The notes under the pieces are model-generated. The model saw nothing but the letters and a program-made list of their open reading frames with translations. It did not search any database and had not been told where the DNA came from. Positions 55,443 through 63,842 of a DNA stretch of 64,000 nucleotides are shown piece by piece. The stretch comes from Noviherbaspirillum cavernae (GTDB lineage Bacteria; Pseudomonadota; Gammaproteobacteria; Burkholderiales; Burkholderiaceae_D). A program made the position numbers and the translations under genes. How positions within the stretch are numbered: position 1 is the stretch's first letter; every line of letters starts with the position of its first letter. The DNA is taken from contig NZ_QYUN01000002.1 in the NCBI RefSeq assembly GCF_003590875.1, positions 1,674,001 to 1,738,000 of the forward strand. The letters run 5' to 3'.

Positions 55443-56090
55443 TCATTCGACCAGTTGGTTCTTGATTGCGTAATGCGTCAACTCCGCATTGTGGCGAAGT
55501 TTCATCTTCTGCAGGAGCCGCGAGCGATACATGCTGATTGTCTTCACCGACAGCGACAGCTCGTACGCGATGTCGCCGACCGTCTTGCCGGAGGCGATCA
55601 TGATGAGCGTTTGGTATTCCCGGTCCGACAGGGTTTCATGCGGCGGCACGTTGCGGTCGTCGCCGAGCTGGTTGGCCAGTTCCTGCGCCAGCGCGGAACT
55701 GATGTACTTGCGCCCCGACGCCACTTGGCGGATCGCATCGACGAGCTGATCCGGCGCGCTCTGTTTGTTCAGATAACCGGCGGCACCGGCCTTGAGCGAA
55801 CGGATCGCGTACTGGTCTTCGCGGTGCATCGACAGCATCAACACGGCTAGCCGTGGGGACTCCTTCTTGATCTGCTTCAACACCTCGATCCCGCTGCGGT
55901 CGGGCATCGAGATATCGAGCAGGAGAACATCGCAGTCGCTGTTGCGCACCAGCTTGATCGCATCCGAGCCATTGTCTGCATGGCCCGCAACCACGATATC
56001 CCTGGTATCGGCAAGAATCTGCTTCAGCCCTTCACGCACGATGGCATGGTCGTCGGCGATCAGGATTTGAATTTTTTCTTTTGCGTTCAT
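55443..56090 (-). CDS. NarL/FixJ-type response regulator
   Basis: A 215-aa regulator with an N-terminal receiver domain (acidic pocket DD at 13-14, phospho-acceptor Asp59 in VLLLDISMPD, Lys in LNKQSAPDQL) and a C-terminal LuxR-type helix-turn-helix (LSDREYQTLIMIASGKTVGD, LSVKTISMYRSRLLQKM). It lies 10 bp downstream of a histidine kinase gene with which it must pair. Targets unknown; the adjacent ppk1 is a candidate. Confidence 0.95.
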   Translation of the reverse strand: MNAKEKIQILIADDHAIVREGLKQILADTRDIVVAGHADNGSDAIKLVRNSDCDVLLLDISMPDRSGIEVLKQIKKESPRLAVLMLSMHREDQYAIRSLKAGAAGYLNKQSAPDQLVDAIRQVASGRKYISSALAQELANQLGDDRNVPPHETLSDREYQTLIMIASGKTVGDIAYELSLSVKTISMYRSRLLQKMKLRHNAELTHYAIKNQLVE

Positions 56091-56100
56091 GGCACTGCTT

Positions 56101-57549
56101 TCAAAATTTCACCGCGGACGCCGCCAGCGGAATCCGCAGCGCCACCACGCTGCCGCCGCCGGGCACATTGCTGACCGTCAGATTGCCGCCGAGCGCATTT
56201 GCCCGCTCGACCATGCCGCGAATGCCGAAGGATTTCGGCTTGAGGCGGTCGGTCGTGGCAATGCCCTTGCCGTTGTCGACAATCTCCAGACGCACGTGCC
56301 GGTTGGTCCGCACCAGGCGCACAATCACCTTGGTGGCGCCGGCGTGCTTGCCGATGTTGGTCAGGGATTCCTGAAATATGCGGAAGAGGGCGGTGGCCTG
56401 GTCCGGATGCAGGTCGATCTCCTTCTTGTTCGACGAAACGACACACGGTATTCCGACGTGCTTTTCGAATTCCCTGGCTTGCCACTCGATGGCGGCCATG
56501 ATGCCGAAATCGAGAATGCTCGGCCGCAGATCGACCGAAATGCGGTGGATCGCCTCGATCGTGCGATCCACCAGCGCATCCACATAGCCGGCTTTTTCCA
56601 CGAGCGCGCCTTCCTCCTGCGGCAGGCGCCGCGTCAAGAGCGCCAGCGCCATCTTGATCGCGGTCAGATTGCCGCCAAGGTCGTCATGGATTTCGCGCGC
56701 GACGCGCATGCGCTCCTTTTCCTTCGCCGTTTCGACGTGCGCCGACAGCTCCGCCAGTTGCGCGCGGGAGCGTTTGAGTTCTGCTTCTTCCCGCTTGCTG
56801 TCGGTGATGTTGGTCATGATGCCTTCCCACCGCACGCCTTCCCACAGCACCGCGCGCGGCGTGGAGCGCAGATTGATCCACTTGATGTCTTTCCACTTCT
56901 CGATCCAGATGCGTCCCTCCCAGTTCCATGCCTTCAGGGTATCGGCGGAGGCGATCATGGATTCGAGGTAGGACTGGCGGTCCTCGGGCAGGATCAGATT
57001 GAGAAAAAGCGACGAATCGGCGCGCAGCCTTGCCGCCGGAACGCCGAGCAAGGCCTGGCAGCCTTCGCTGAGATAGGGGAAGGAAACGCTGCCGTCGACT
57101 TTCAGCATGAACTGGTAGACAAGCCCCGGCATGTTGGACACGATCGCGCGCAAGCGCGCTTCGCTCACATGCAGCGCCTTGGCTGATTCGTGGCGCGCGC
57201 TGATGTCGTTGCCGATGGCAATGAAAGCCGGCGTCGTTTTCGACGGACAGTAAAACAGCCGGAACTCGATCGGATAGGTGCTGCCGTCCTTGCGTACGTG
57301 GGTGGCGTTCAGGAATGCCTTGGGACAGCGGCCGTCGCGCATTGACTGGAGAATATCCTGCAATGCTTCGGCGTCAGGATTCCGCGCGATGCACAACGGA
57401 GTCATCTCCGTCAGTTCGCGTGCGTTGTACTGCAGATTCTTGCGCGCCGCCTGGTTGGCGTGCATGAAGCGCAACGTGTTGCATTCAATGACATATATCT
57501 CGCTGAATGAACCCTGCATCACAATGGGTAGCCATTCCGCTTGCATCAT
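56101..57549 (-). CDS. PAS-domain sensor histidine kinase (NarX/HisKA_3 type)
   Basis: A 482-aa cytoplasmic kinase without membrane helices. Two PAS-like sensor domains lie at about 10-120 and 130-250, a coiled coil at 250-285, then the HisKA_3 phospho-acceptor AREIHDDLGGNL (His288). The C-terminal HATPase_c domain has EIVDNGKGI (N box), FGIRGMVERA and the GGGS loop. It precedes and partners the NarL-type regulator. A cytosolic redox or metabolic signal is likely from the architecture. Confidence 0.93.
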   Translation of the reverse strand: MMQAEWLPIVMQGSFSEIYVIECNTLRFMHANQAARKNLQYNARELTEMTPLCIARNPDAEALQDILQSMRDGRCPKAFLNATHVRKDGSTYPIEFRLFYCPSKTTPAFIAIGNDISARHESAKALHVSEARLRAIVSNMPGLVYQFMLKVDGSVSFPYLSEGCQALLGVPAARLRADSSLFLNLILPEDRQSYLESMIASADTLKAWNWEGRIWIEKWKDIKWINLRSTPRAVLWEGVRWEGIMTNITDSKREEAELKRSRAQLAELSAHVETAKEKERMRVAREIHDDLGGNLTAIKMALALLTRRLPQEEGALVEKAGYVDALVDRTIEAIHRISVDLRPSILDFGIMAAIEWQAREFEKHVGIPCVVSSNKKEIDLHPDQATALFRIFQESLTNIGKHAGATKVIVRLVRTNRHVRLEIVDNGKGIATTDRLKPKSFGIRGMVERANALGGNLTVSNVPGGGSVVALRIPLAASAVKF

Positions 57550-57889
57550 GTTGTTCCGTCTTCCTCTTCGTTCTGTATTTCTATTTTTTGCGTACGTTGG
57601 CTGATTGGAACAATTCTGCCGTCATGCCAGTGCGATACCTCGCCCGGGAAGAAGCATCGCCGGAGAAAGTAGCCATGGAGAAACTACTGTGGCGACTTTA
57701 TCACAAGCCTTTTTGGAAAAGAATCGGCGCGCAACAAGTCCGCGAATCTGATCGTGCTTGTTGGATGGAAGAAACAACGTCGAATTGATGTTGCGCCAAA
57801 GCGATTTTTGCGTTCATGAAAGAGGGGAAAGATAAACTGGAAATCCCTCTTCCAAAATTTGTTGAGCCCGTGCTATACTTTTGTTCTTC
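57550..57889. other. Intergenic region between histidine kinase and tRNA-Arg
   Basis: A 340-bp region without a convincing gene. TATACT at 57874-57879 is a good -10 box for the tRNA, 11 bp upstream of its first base; no clear -35 is evident. Confidence 0.55.
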
Positions 57890-57966
57890 GCGGCTGTAGC
57901 TCAGCTGGATAGAGTACTTGGCTACGAACCAAGGGGTCGTGGGTTCGATTCCTGCCAGCCGCACCA
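57890..57966 (+). tRNA. tRNA-Arg (anticodon ACG)
   Basis: A 77-nt cloverleaf. Acceptor stem GCGGCTG/CAGCCGC, D arm with AGCTGGATAG, anticodon stem CTTGG/CCAAG with loop CTACGAA (anticodon ACG, 57913-57926 region), T arm with GGTTCGATTCC, discriminator A and an encoded CCA at 57964-57966. The gene sits exactly at the border between core genes and accessory DNA, a classic integration site. Confidence 0.96.
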
Positions 57967-57974
57967 GTAAAATC

Positions 57975-58007
57975 AAGGGGTTAGATCGCAAGGTCTAACC
58001 CCTTTCT
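57975..58007 (+). terminator. Terminator downstream of tRNA-Arg
   Basis: A 10-bp stem AGGGGTTAGA/TCTAACCCCT with a TCGCAAGG-type loop followed by TTTCT, nine bases past the tRNA. Confidence 0.8.
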
Positions 58008-58022
58008 GGTTTACGGGTCAAT

Positions 58023-58046
58023 CCGTGACACTTTCCGTGACACTTT
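58023..58046. repeat. Tandem 12-bp repeat next to tRNA-Arg
   Basis: CCGTGACACTTT occurs twice back-to-back. At 57 bp from the end of the tRNA it could be a remnant of integrase arm-type binding sites. Confidence 0.65.
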
Positions 58047-58203
58047 TGAATCTGTTTGTTATCGCATACTCCGTCGATAAAAATCCCGCCCTATAAATCC
58101 TGCGGATTGCGATGACCTTCAGCGCGGCATTCCATGCCTATCCGTCTGTCACTTATCAATCGCGCCCATTTTTTACTTTCTAGTTGGTGCTTAATTCCTC
58201 ATT

Positions 58204-59230
58204 AAGGCAACGCTGAACAAGTAAACGAGATTGGCTGTCGAGCGTTATGGATGCATTGACGACCGATCTGACGAACGACGATGAAACTGCGGGCCCTGGT
58301 AATGGCGCAAGACCAAGGCTTCGATCAATGCCGCAAGCCGACGCGGCGCGACCAGTTCCTGGAAACAATGGACCGAATCGTGCCGTGGACGGCGCTGTGC
58401 GCAGTGGTCGAGCCGCATTATCCGAATGCGGGCAACGGGCCGGCCGCCAATCGGTCTGGAACGCATGCTGCGCATTCACTTTCTGCTGCACTGGTTCAAC
58501 TTGGCCGGATCCTGCAAGACAGCGGCATGACGCTCAAGACGGGAACGATCGTCGATGCGACGATCATCGCTGCGCCGAGTTCGACGAAGAATGCCGACAA
58601 GGAGCGCGATCCGGAGATGCATCAGACCAGGAAAGGCCAGCAGTGGTACTTCGGTATGAAGCTGCATATCGGGGTGGATAGTCAAAGCGGCCTGGCACAC
58701 AGTGCGGTGGTGACGGCGGCGAACGTGCACGACAAGCACCCGCTGCGCAGTTGCTGCATGGACGGGAGAAGCGTGTGTATGGCGACAATGCCTATGCGCG
58801 CCAGAAGGTGCTGATCCAGAGCCGTGCGCCGCAGGCGAGGGACTTCACCAACGAGCGGGCAAGGAAGCGCAAGGATGGCGAGGTGGACGAAGCCAAACGC
58901 GCGAAGAACCGGACCAAGTCGAAGGTGCGGGCGAAAGTCGAGCATATGTTCGCAGTGGTCAAGCAGCTGTGGGGGCTTTGCGAAGGTGCGCTACCGCGGC
59001 TTGGCCAAGAATGCGTGCCGCGCCTTCACGGCGCTGGCGTTGGCGAATATTTACCTGGCGCGCCGTCGGTTGATGGCACAGGTGCGCCCGTAACGGGCGA
59101 AAGCGGGCGGAAACGCCCGCCAACGAGCCCGCAAGGGCAATAGAAAACTAGCTGAACATGCCATTTGATGCATTCGGGGCGATCAAGTTGATCCGAGTTC
59201 AAAAAACGGTGGCTTGTTCAGCGTAGCCTT
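58204..59230 (+). mobile_element. Degenerate IS5-group insertion sequence
   Basis: A ~1,027-bp element with terminal inverted repeats AAGGCAACGCTGAACAAG at the left and the reverse complement of AAGGCTACGCTGAACAAG at the right. TTAA on the left and TTGA on the right may be a mutated 4-bp target duplication. The transposase inside is broken. A solo end of a related element lies at 4843. It has been inserted in the accessory region between the tRNA and alpA. Confidence 0.85.
58281..59094 (+). pseudogene. Broken IS5-family transposase
   Basis: Transposase homology is spread over several frames. Residues like RRDQFLETMDRIVPW come first; LERMLRIHFLLHWFNLA is in another frame (shift near 58435); a deletion near 58496 removes the segment that should follow; TGTIVDATIIAAPSSTKN and FGMKLHIGVDSQSGLAHS return to the first frame; shifts follow near 58745 and 58975 before the ANIYLARRRLMAQ ending. 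At least three frameshifts plus the deletion make it non-functional. Confidence 0.88.
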
Positions 59231-59302
59231 GAGTCGAATTGCTCCGATAGTCCCAAAATTACTCCATCCGATTCAGAAGATTTCATAAGGAGGAGCAAAA
59301 CC

Positions 59303-59515
59303 ATGCCAGCAGCAAAATTTCTTCGCCTACCTATGGTCTCAACACGGACAGGATTATCGCGTTCTGCAATTTATCGTGGCGTGATTGCAAAGACATTCCC
59401 AACGCCAAAGATGCTAGGCAAACGATCGATTGGATGGCTTGAAACCGACATTGATGCGTGGATTCAATCAAGGCCGGAGGTGTCCGGTGTTAATATGGAA
59501 GAGACTCAGCTTTAA
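59303..59515 (+). CDS. alpA: AlpA-family transcriptional regulator
   Basis: A 70-aa MerR-like winged-helix/excisionase-type protein: FLRLPMVSTRTGLSRSAIYR is the HTH and IGWLETDIDAWIQSR the wing region typical of AlpA. A strong AAGGAGG site is nine bases upstream. Such proteins regulate excision or gene expression of prophages and satellites. Confidence 0.9.
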   Translation: MPAAKFLRLPMVSTRTGLSRSAIYRGVIAKTFPTPKMLGKRSIGWLETDIDAWIQSRPEVSGVNMEETQL

Positions 59516-59535
59516 GTGCGCTCAGAACCAGATCG

Positions 59536-59753
59536 ACCGAACGCCCCAACTCCCCAGCGCCCGAACGCCCGAACGCCCCAGCGCCCGAACGCCCGAACGC
59601 CCGAACGCCCGAACGCCCGAACGCCCGAACGCCCGAACGCCCGAACGCCCGAACGCCCGAACGCCCGAACGCCCGAACGCCCGAACGCCCGAACGCCCGA
59701 ACGCCCCAACGCCCCAACGCCCCAACGCCCCAGCGACCGAACGACCGAACGCA
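59536..59753. repeat. 9-bp tandem repeat (CGAACGCCC), about 24 copies
   Basis: A minisatellite of the unit CGAACGCCC, perfect through its core (about 59583-59704) and with variant units (CCAACGCCC, CAGCGCCCC, CGAACGACC) at both edges. Because 9 is divisible by three it stays open in most frames (Pro-Asn-Ala-Arg-Thr-Pro-Glu-Arg in one), so the reading frames here are artefacts. It lies between alpA and the primase gene. Confidence 0.95.
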
Positions 59754-59894
59754 TTCCCTCCAAGGTAAGGAATGGAACAGGCCAAATCGGCGCGGCTCGT
59801 TTTGCGGAAAAGGCAGGCCAAATAGCTTGCTGCTTTCACCTACCAACCATTAATTCGACTTTGCGCCGCTTGCTTATCTATCAAGGATAATAAA

Positions 59895-62333
59895 GTGAAA
59901 GCTAGTGATGCACTCGTAACAAATCCCAGCTCCCCCTTTGCACGCAACGCGCAACGCTACATCGACAACGGCCTGCCGGTGATCCCGATTGCGCCCGGCA
60001 CCAAGCGCCCCGGCGAATATGCCGGCGGCAAGTGGCGCGGCATGAGCGAGTGGCAGAAATACAGCACGCACCTGCCGACCGAGCTGGAACTTGACTTCTG
60101 GCACGCCTGGCCGGACGCCGGCATGGGCCTGCTGACCGGCGCACTGGCGGGGGTGGTGGCGATCGACATCGACACCGAGGACAAGGCGATCCTGGCGAAG
60201 ATTCATGCCATCCTGCCGCCGTCGCCGGTGCGCAAGATGGGCCGGAAGGGCTATACCGCGTTCTATCGTTTTCGCGGCGAGGTCAACAAGTCGTGGCGCG
60301 TCAACAGCCAGCCGGTGATGGACCTGCTGGCCGAGGGGCGGCAGACCCTGATGCCGGGCACGCTGCACCCGGACGGCATGACCTACGTCTGGCTGACCGA
60401 GGACACGCTCGACAATTTCGAGCTGGACCGCCTGCCGCAGCTGCCGGGCAACTTCATCGAGCTGATGAACCGGCTGGTCGAACCGCTGATGACGACGGAT
60501 GACAAGAAGTATCTGCGCAATGCCGTCATGCCGGCCGACCCGGCCGGGGAAATCCAGACCGGCAACGGCTTTGTCGCCGCCTTCTTCCGCAGGATCAATA
60601 CCGAAGCCCTGAATCGACTCGACGAATGGGTGCCCAGGTTCATCCCCGGAGCCAAGCCCAATGCGATCGGCTATCGCTGCCGCGCCTTTTGGCGCAACGC
60701 GCAGAACATGAATGTCGGCATCGCCCGCTCCGGCATCCGCGACTTCGGCGGGGAATACGGCATGACCGCGATCGACCTGGTGATGCATGCGCAGAACGTG
60801 ACGTTCGCGCAGGCGGTGGAAGCCTTGCGCCTGGCCCTGAACATCCCGACCGGCGACGAGTTGACGATGACCGTCAATGGCAAGGCCATGACGCCCGACC
60901 CCGATCCCGCGCCCGCGCAGGTGGTGGCAAGACCCAGGGCGGACCGGGATCCGTTGCTGGTGGAGCGCGAACGGCAGCTGGCGAAGGTGGAGCAGCAGGA
61001 GGCCGCCGTCGAGGACGCCAAGGGGCCGCCCGACTTCATCCTGCAACCGCCCGGCATGCTGGGCCGCATTGTCGGCTGGATGGCGCAGACCGCGCCGAAG
61101 TACCAGCCGGAACTGTTCGTCGCGGCGGCCATTGCGGTGGGGGCAGCGGCGATGGGGCGGCTGTATCGTTCCGATCACGGAAATTTCACAAGTTTGTTTA
61201 TCGTGATGGTGGCGTTATCCGGTGAAGGCAAGGAACATCCGCAACAATGCGTAACAAGGCTGCTGTCGGCGGCCGGATTGGATAAGGTAATTGCTGGTGC
61301 CGGATATACATCCTCAAGTGCGGTAATAAGTGCGCTGATGCGTACGCCGTCACATGTCGCCATTATTGATGAGGTTGGAAAGCTGCTCAAATTTTCCCGC
61401 GCGCTCGGGCAGAGCAATAGCGAAGCTGCCATTGACAAGCTGGTGGAGGTGTTCGGCAAGTGTGATGGAGTCATGAAGCCGCAAAACTATTCCATGACGG
61501 GGTTGACTCCGCAACAAGCCGCTAACCTGTCAGATCGTGTTGTGCATAACCCGGTAGTTTCGCTGCTGGGAGCTACAACCCCAGCAACCTTTTACCAGGC
61601 GCTGACCGACGATCTTGTTCGGGAGGGTTTTCTTGGTCGGGTCATTACTGTGCAGTCGAAGATGCCACGGCAAATGGCACGCATGGTCAAGGCAGCTCCT
61701 CCACCGGAGGATGCGGTGGTATGGTGCAAGTCGCTAGTAAGTGATGCGGCGGAGCACGGCGACTTGGTCACGCAAATGAATCCACTGATGCCAGCCACGC
61801 CGGTAACAATGGCTTTTACCCCGGAATCTGTGGCGTTGCTGGAAGCATTCGAAAAAGAATTGACCTTCCATTTGAAGCCGCGGTATGAGTCCACTGGATT
61901 AGACAATTTGCTAGTGCGCACCCGCGAAAAGGCAATGCGGTTGTCGATGATTGTCGCGAAGGCTATGAATGCGCCAAAGGACAATCAGATTCGTGCGGAA
62001 GCGGCGGACTGGGCGATTAAGTATGTGCGGCATTACGACTTGCAGGTGATTGAATCTGTACAGGTAGAACGCTCAGAAACGATCATTGAAGCGCAAATCA
62101 AGAAGTTGGTTGGGTTCATTGGTCGCGCGCGCAATCTTGAAGATAAGGAAAGTGATAGGCGTGTGCTGCAAAAGGGAGGCATGCCCCGTTCCAAGCTGAT
62201 GCGGGCGATGAAAATGGACAAGCGCACGTTCGATAACGTCGTCGACACGGCGATCGAGCAAGGATTAATCTCCAAGACCGAAGGTATTCCGGCATTGGAC
62301 TATGCAGGAGTGGTGTATTGGCTGCGGGCGTGA
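59895..62333 (+). CDS. Bifunctional prim-pol primase/DUF3987-type helicase
   Basis: An 812-aa replication protein. The N-terminal prim-pol domain (~15-200) has the metal-binding VVAIDIDTED and the EGRQTLMPGTLHPDG motif. A middle part (~255-320) has GIRDFGGEYGMTAIDLVMHAQ, recalling a primase-type module. The C-terminal ATPase (~370-700) has a divergent P-loop (ALSGEGKEH) and Walker B HVAIIDEVGKLL. The tail resembles a winged helix. Base composition and codon choice change sharply near 61160, within the ATPase: very GC-rich before, clearly less so after. Probably initiates replication of the accessory element. Confidence 0.82.
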   Translation: MKASDALVTNPSSPFARNAQRYIDNGLPVIPIAPGTKRPGEYAGGKWRGMSEWQKYSTHLPTELELDFWHAWPDAGMGLLTGALAGVVAIDIDTEDKAILAKIHAILPPSPVRKMGRKGYTAFYRFRGEVNKSWRVNSQPVMDLLAEGRQTLMPGTLHPDGMTYVWLTEDTLDNFELDRLPQLPGNFIELMNRLVEPLMTTDDKKYLRNAVMPADPAGEIQTGNGFVAAFFRRINTEALNRLDEWVPRFIPGAKPNAIGYRCRAFWRNAQNMNVGIARSGIRDFGGEYGMTAIDLVMHAQNVTFAQAVEALRLALNIPTGDELTMTVNGKAMTPDPDPAPAQVVARPRADRDPLLVERERQLAKVEQQEAAVEDAKGPPDFILQPPGMLGRIVGWMAQTAPKYQPELFVAAAIAVGAAAMGRLYRSDHGNFTSLFIVMVALSGEGKEHPQQCVTRLLSAAGLDKVIAGAGYTSSSAVISALMRTPSHVAIIDEVGKLLKFSRALGQSNSEAAIDKLVEVFGKCDGVMKPQNYSMTGLTPQQAANLSDRVVHNPVVSLLGATTPATFYQALTDDLVREGFLGRVITVQSKMPRQMARMVKAAPPPEDAVVWCKSLVSDAAEHGDLVTQMNPLMPATPVTMAFTPESVALLEAFEKELTFHLKPRYESTGLDNLLVRTREKAMRLSMIVAKAMNAPKDNQIRAEAADWAIKYVRHYDLQVIESVQVERSETIIEAQIKKLVGFIGRARNLEDKESDRRVLQKGGMPRSKLMRAMKMDKRTFDNVVDTAIEQGLISKTEGIPALDYAGVVYWLRA

Positions 62334-62478
62334 ACTCCAATGCCGCTCTGGAGTATGGGGCGGCCCTTCCGCACGCCCCACCGTTCTCCATCGAAGGTGT
62401 GCATGGACATGGGGCTAATTTCCTATCAATCGGACGATTCCTGCGCCGGCATCATCCAATCCGTGAAGAGGGGTTTAA

Positions 62479-62889
62479 ATGCAAAACGAAATCGATTCTG
62501 TTTTTTGGCTGCCGCCAGGCGACGCGGTAATCACCCGCCTGGGTATTGTTGAAGTAACGCCGGGAGAAATCCTGACACCGAACGACCATGAGGAAAAGCT
62601 GGGTTATCGGATGCAGATCTTGGTGGACAACGCGAAGATGAGTTTGAGGAGTCTCGATAGTTTGTTCTACAAGAAATTGACGGAACGTGGGATCGATGTG
62701 GCATATCGCGCATTGGAATGCGCAGGAGTGGACCTGGTTGCGGATCTGGCGAGTCGCCTTCGTGCTGCCGGCGCCCTCATTTCCGAGCCAGTGCAGATTC
62801 CGATGGAATCGCGGCCGGGTGTGCAAGCATGGCACGACGAAACGACACTCGTAGCATGGATTCAAAGGGCATCGATGTGGTTGCGGTAG
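62479..62889 (+). CDS. Hypothetical protein after primase
   Basis: A 136-aa soluble protein I do not recognise. AGAGGGG stands five bases before the ATG. It has no membrane helix and no cysteine motif; the C-terminal half is helical (SLDSLFYKKLTERGIDVAYR, LVADLASRLRAAGA). It follows the primase gene by 145 bp in the same direction, in an accessory element. Confidence 0.6.
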   Translation: MQNEIDSVFWLPPGDAVITRLGIVEVTPGEILTPNDHEEKLGYRMQILVDNAKMSLRSLDSLFYKKLTERGIDVAYRALECAGVDLVADLASRLRAAGALISEPVQIPMESRPGVQAWHDETTLVAWIQRASMWLR

Positions 62890-63409
62890 TCAGGCTGTTG
62901 GCAGGGGCATGCGCGCCGGCGGCGATAATGTAGATGGCGTGATGGTTCACATGTGCGTGTTCTGTTCTTTGGCATGGCGGCGGCAACTTACAACTTGCCG
63001 TCGTCGCTTTGAATCCGTGTCCGCGCACAATCCTTCGCGCCTTCGCACTCTCTCCCTTTAAGTCCCACGCCAAGTTAGAAAACGGCGGGAGTAACAGGGT
63101 GTGCGAAGGTGCGAAGGAAAGTGAAAAACAAATGAAATAATCAATATGAGTAATAGCGCAAGTTAGAAGCAACGTGCCATTCAGGATCGTTAGATCGAAT
63201 ATTTATTGTGTGTGCCTTCGCAACCAATATGCGAACGACGGATAAAGAAGCGAATGCGCGTAAATGCGAATTATTCACGTTTTAAGAGGGAAGTCACGAT
63301 ATCCGCCCCACAACCATTATCGTACGCGCGCGGCGTTCGGTCGGTATAGCGTCGAATAGCTGCGCCGAGCGCAGCATGATGCAACGACAAAGCTGATTGT
63401 CATACATTC
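62890..63409. other. 520-bp gene-free region with repeated CCTTCGCA motifs
   Basis: No supported gene. GC content drops compared with both sides. CCTTCGCGCCTTCGCAC (63032-63048) recurs in reverse complement as GTGCGAAGGTGCGAAGG (63101-63117), and TGTGCCTTCGCA occurs again at 63211-63222. Next to a primase-helicase gene this could be a replication origin with iterons, or a regulatory region. Confidence 0.5.
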
Positions 63410-63697
63410 ATGGCTGCTACTCGCCTTCGCCAGACCTATCGACAAGGTATCGTGAATTATCTGAACAGCACGGATAGATACAGCTCGGCGCGCGACATTG
63501 CCACGGCCCTCGATATTCCGTACAAAGCCACCATTGATGCCCTCAACATGTTGCGTAGCATGGGGCGTGTGGCGCGGATTGGACGCAAGTACTCGGCCAC
63601 CTGGGGATCGGTTCGGCTGGCGCATCAGGAACAGGGAGCGAACGGCTGGCCAATGCTGGCGGCTGCGTGGTTTGGTCCGACGGTGCGGTTTCGATGA
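63410..63697 (+). CDS. Small winged-helix protein
   Basis: A 95-aa protein with a helix-turn-helix pattern (SSARDIATALDIPYKATIDA) followed by a wing-like hairpin (MGRVARIGRKYSATWGS). It resembles small DNA-binding regulators of mobile elements. The plus-strand frame is preferred over a 190-aa minus-strand frame covering the same DNA because of the clear HTH pattern. No strong ribosome site. Confidence 0.65.
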   Translation: MAATRLRQTYRQGIVNYLNSTDRYSSARDIATALDIPYKATIDALNMLRSMGRVARIGRKYSATWGSVRLAHQEQGANGWPMLAAAWFGPTVRFR

Positions 63698-63842
63698 CGG
63701 GGGGAGGGCAGAAACGGGGGAGTAGGGGCCCCGTACCTCTTTCATATTCGGGCCGTCAAAATTTTTTCGCGGCAGTCCGGCGCTTTCACTTTTCTTGCCG
63801 GAACAATAGTGGTCGAATTTTCGACGTGCCCTTTTTCTACTG

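Noticed and set aside
59516..59765. The 9-bp tandem array as a CRISPR
   Set aside because: The unit is far too short and there are no unique spacers.
59490..59890. Overlapping open frames on both strands through the minisatellite
   Set aside because: A 9-bp repeat without stop codons keeps most frames open; the translations are simple Pro/Asn/Ala/Arg or Gly/Arg/Ser repeats with no sign of selection as protein.
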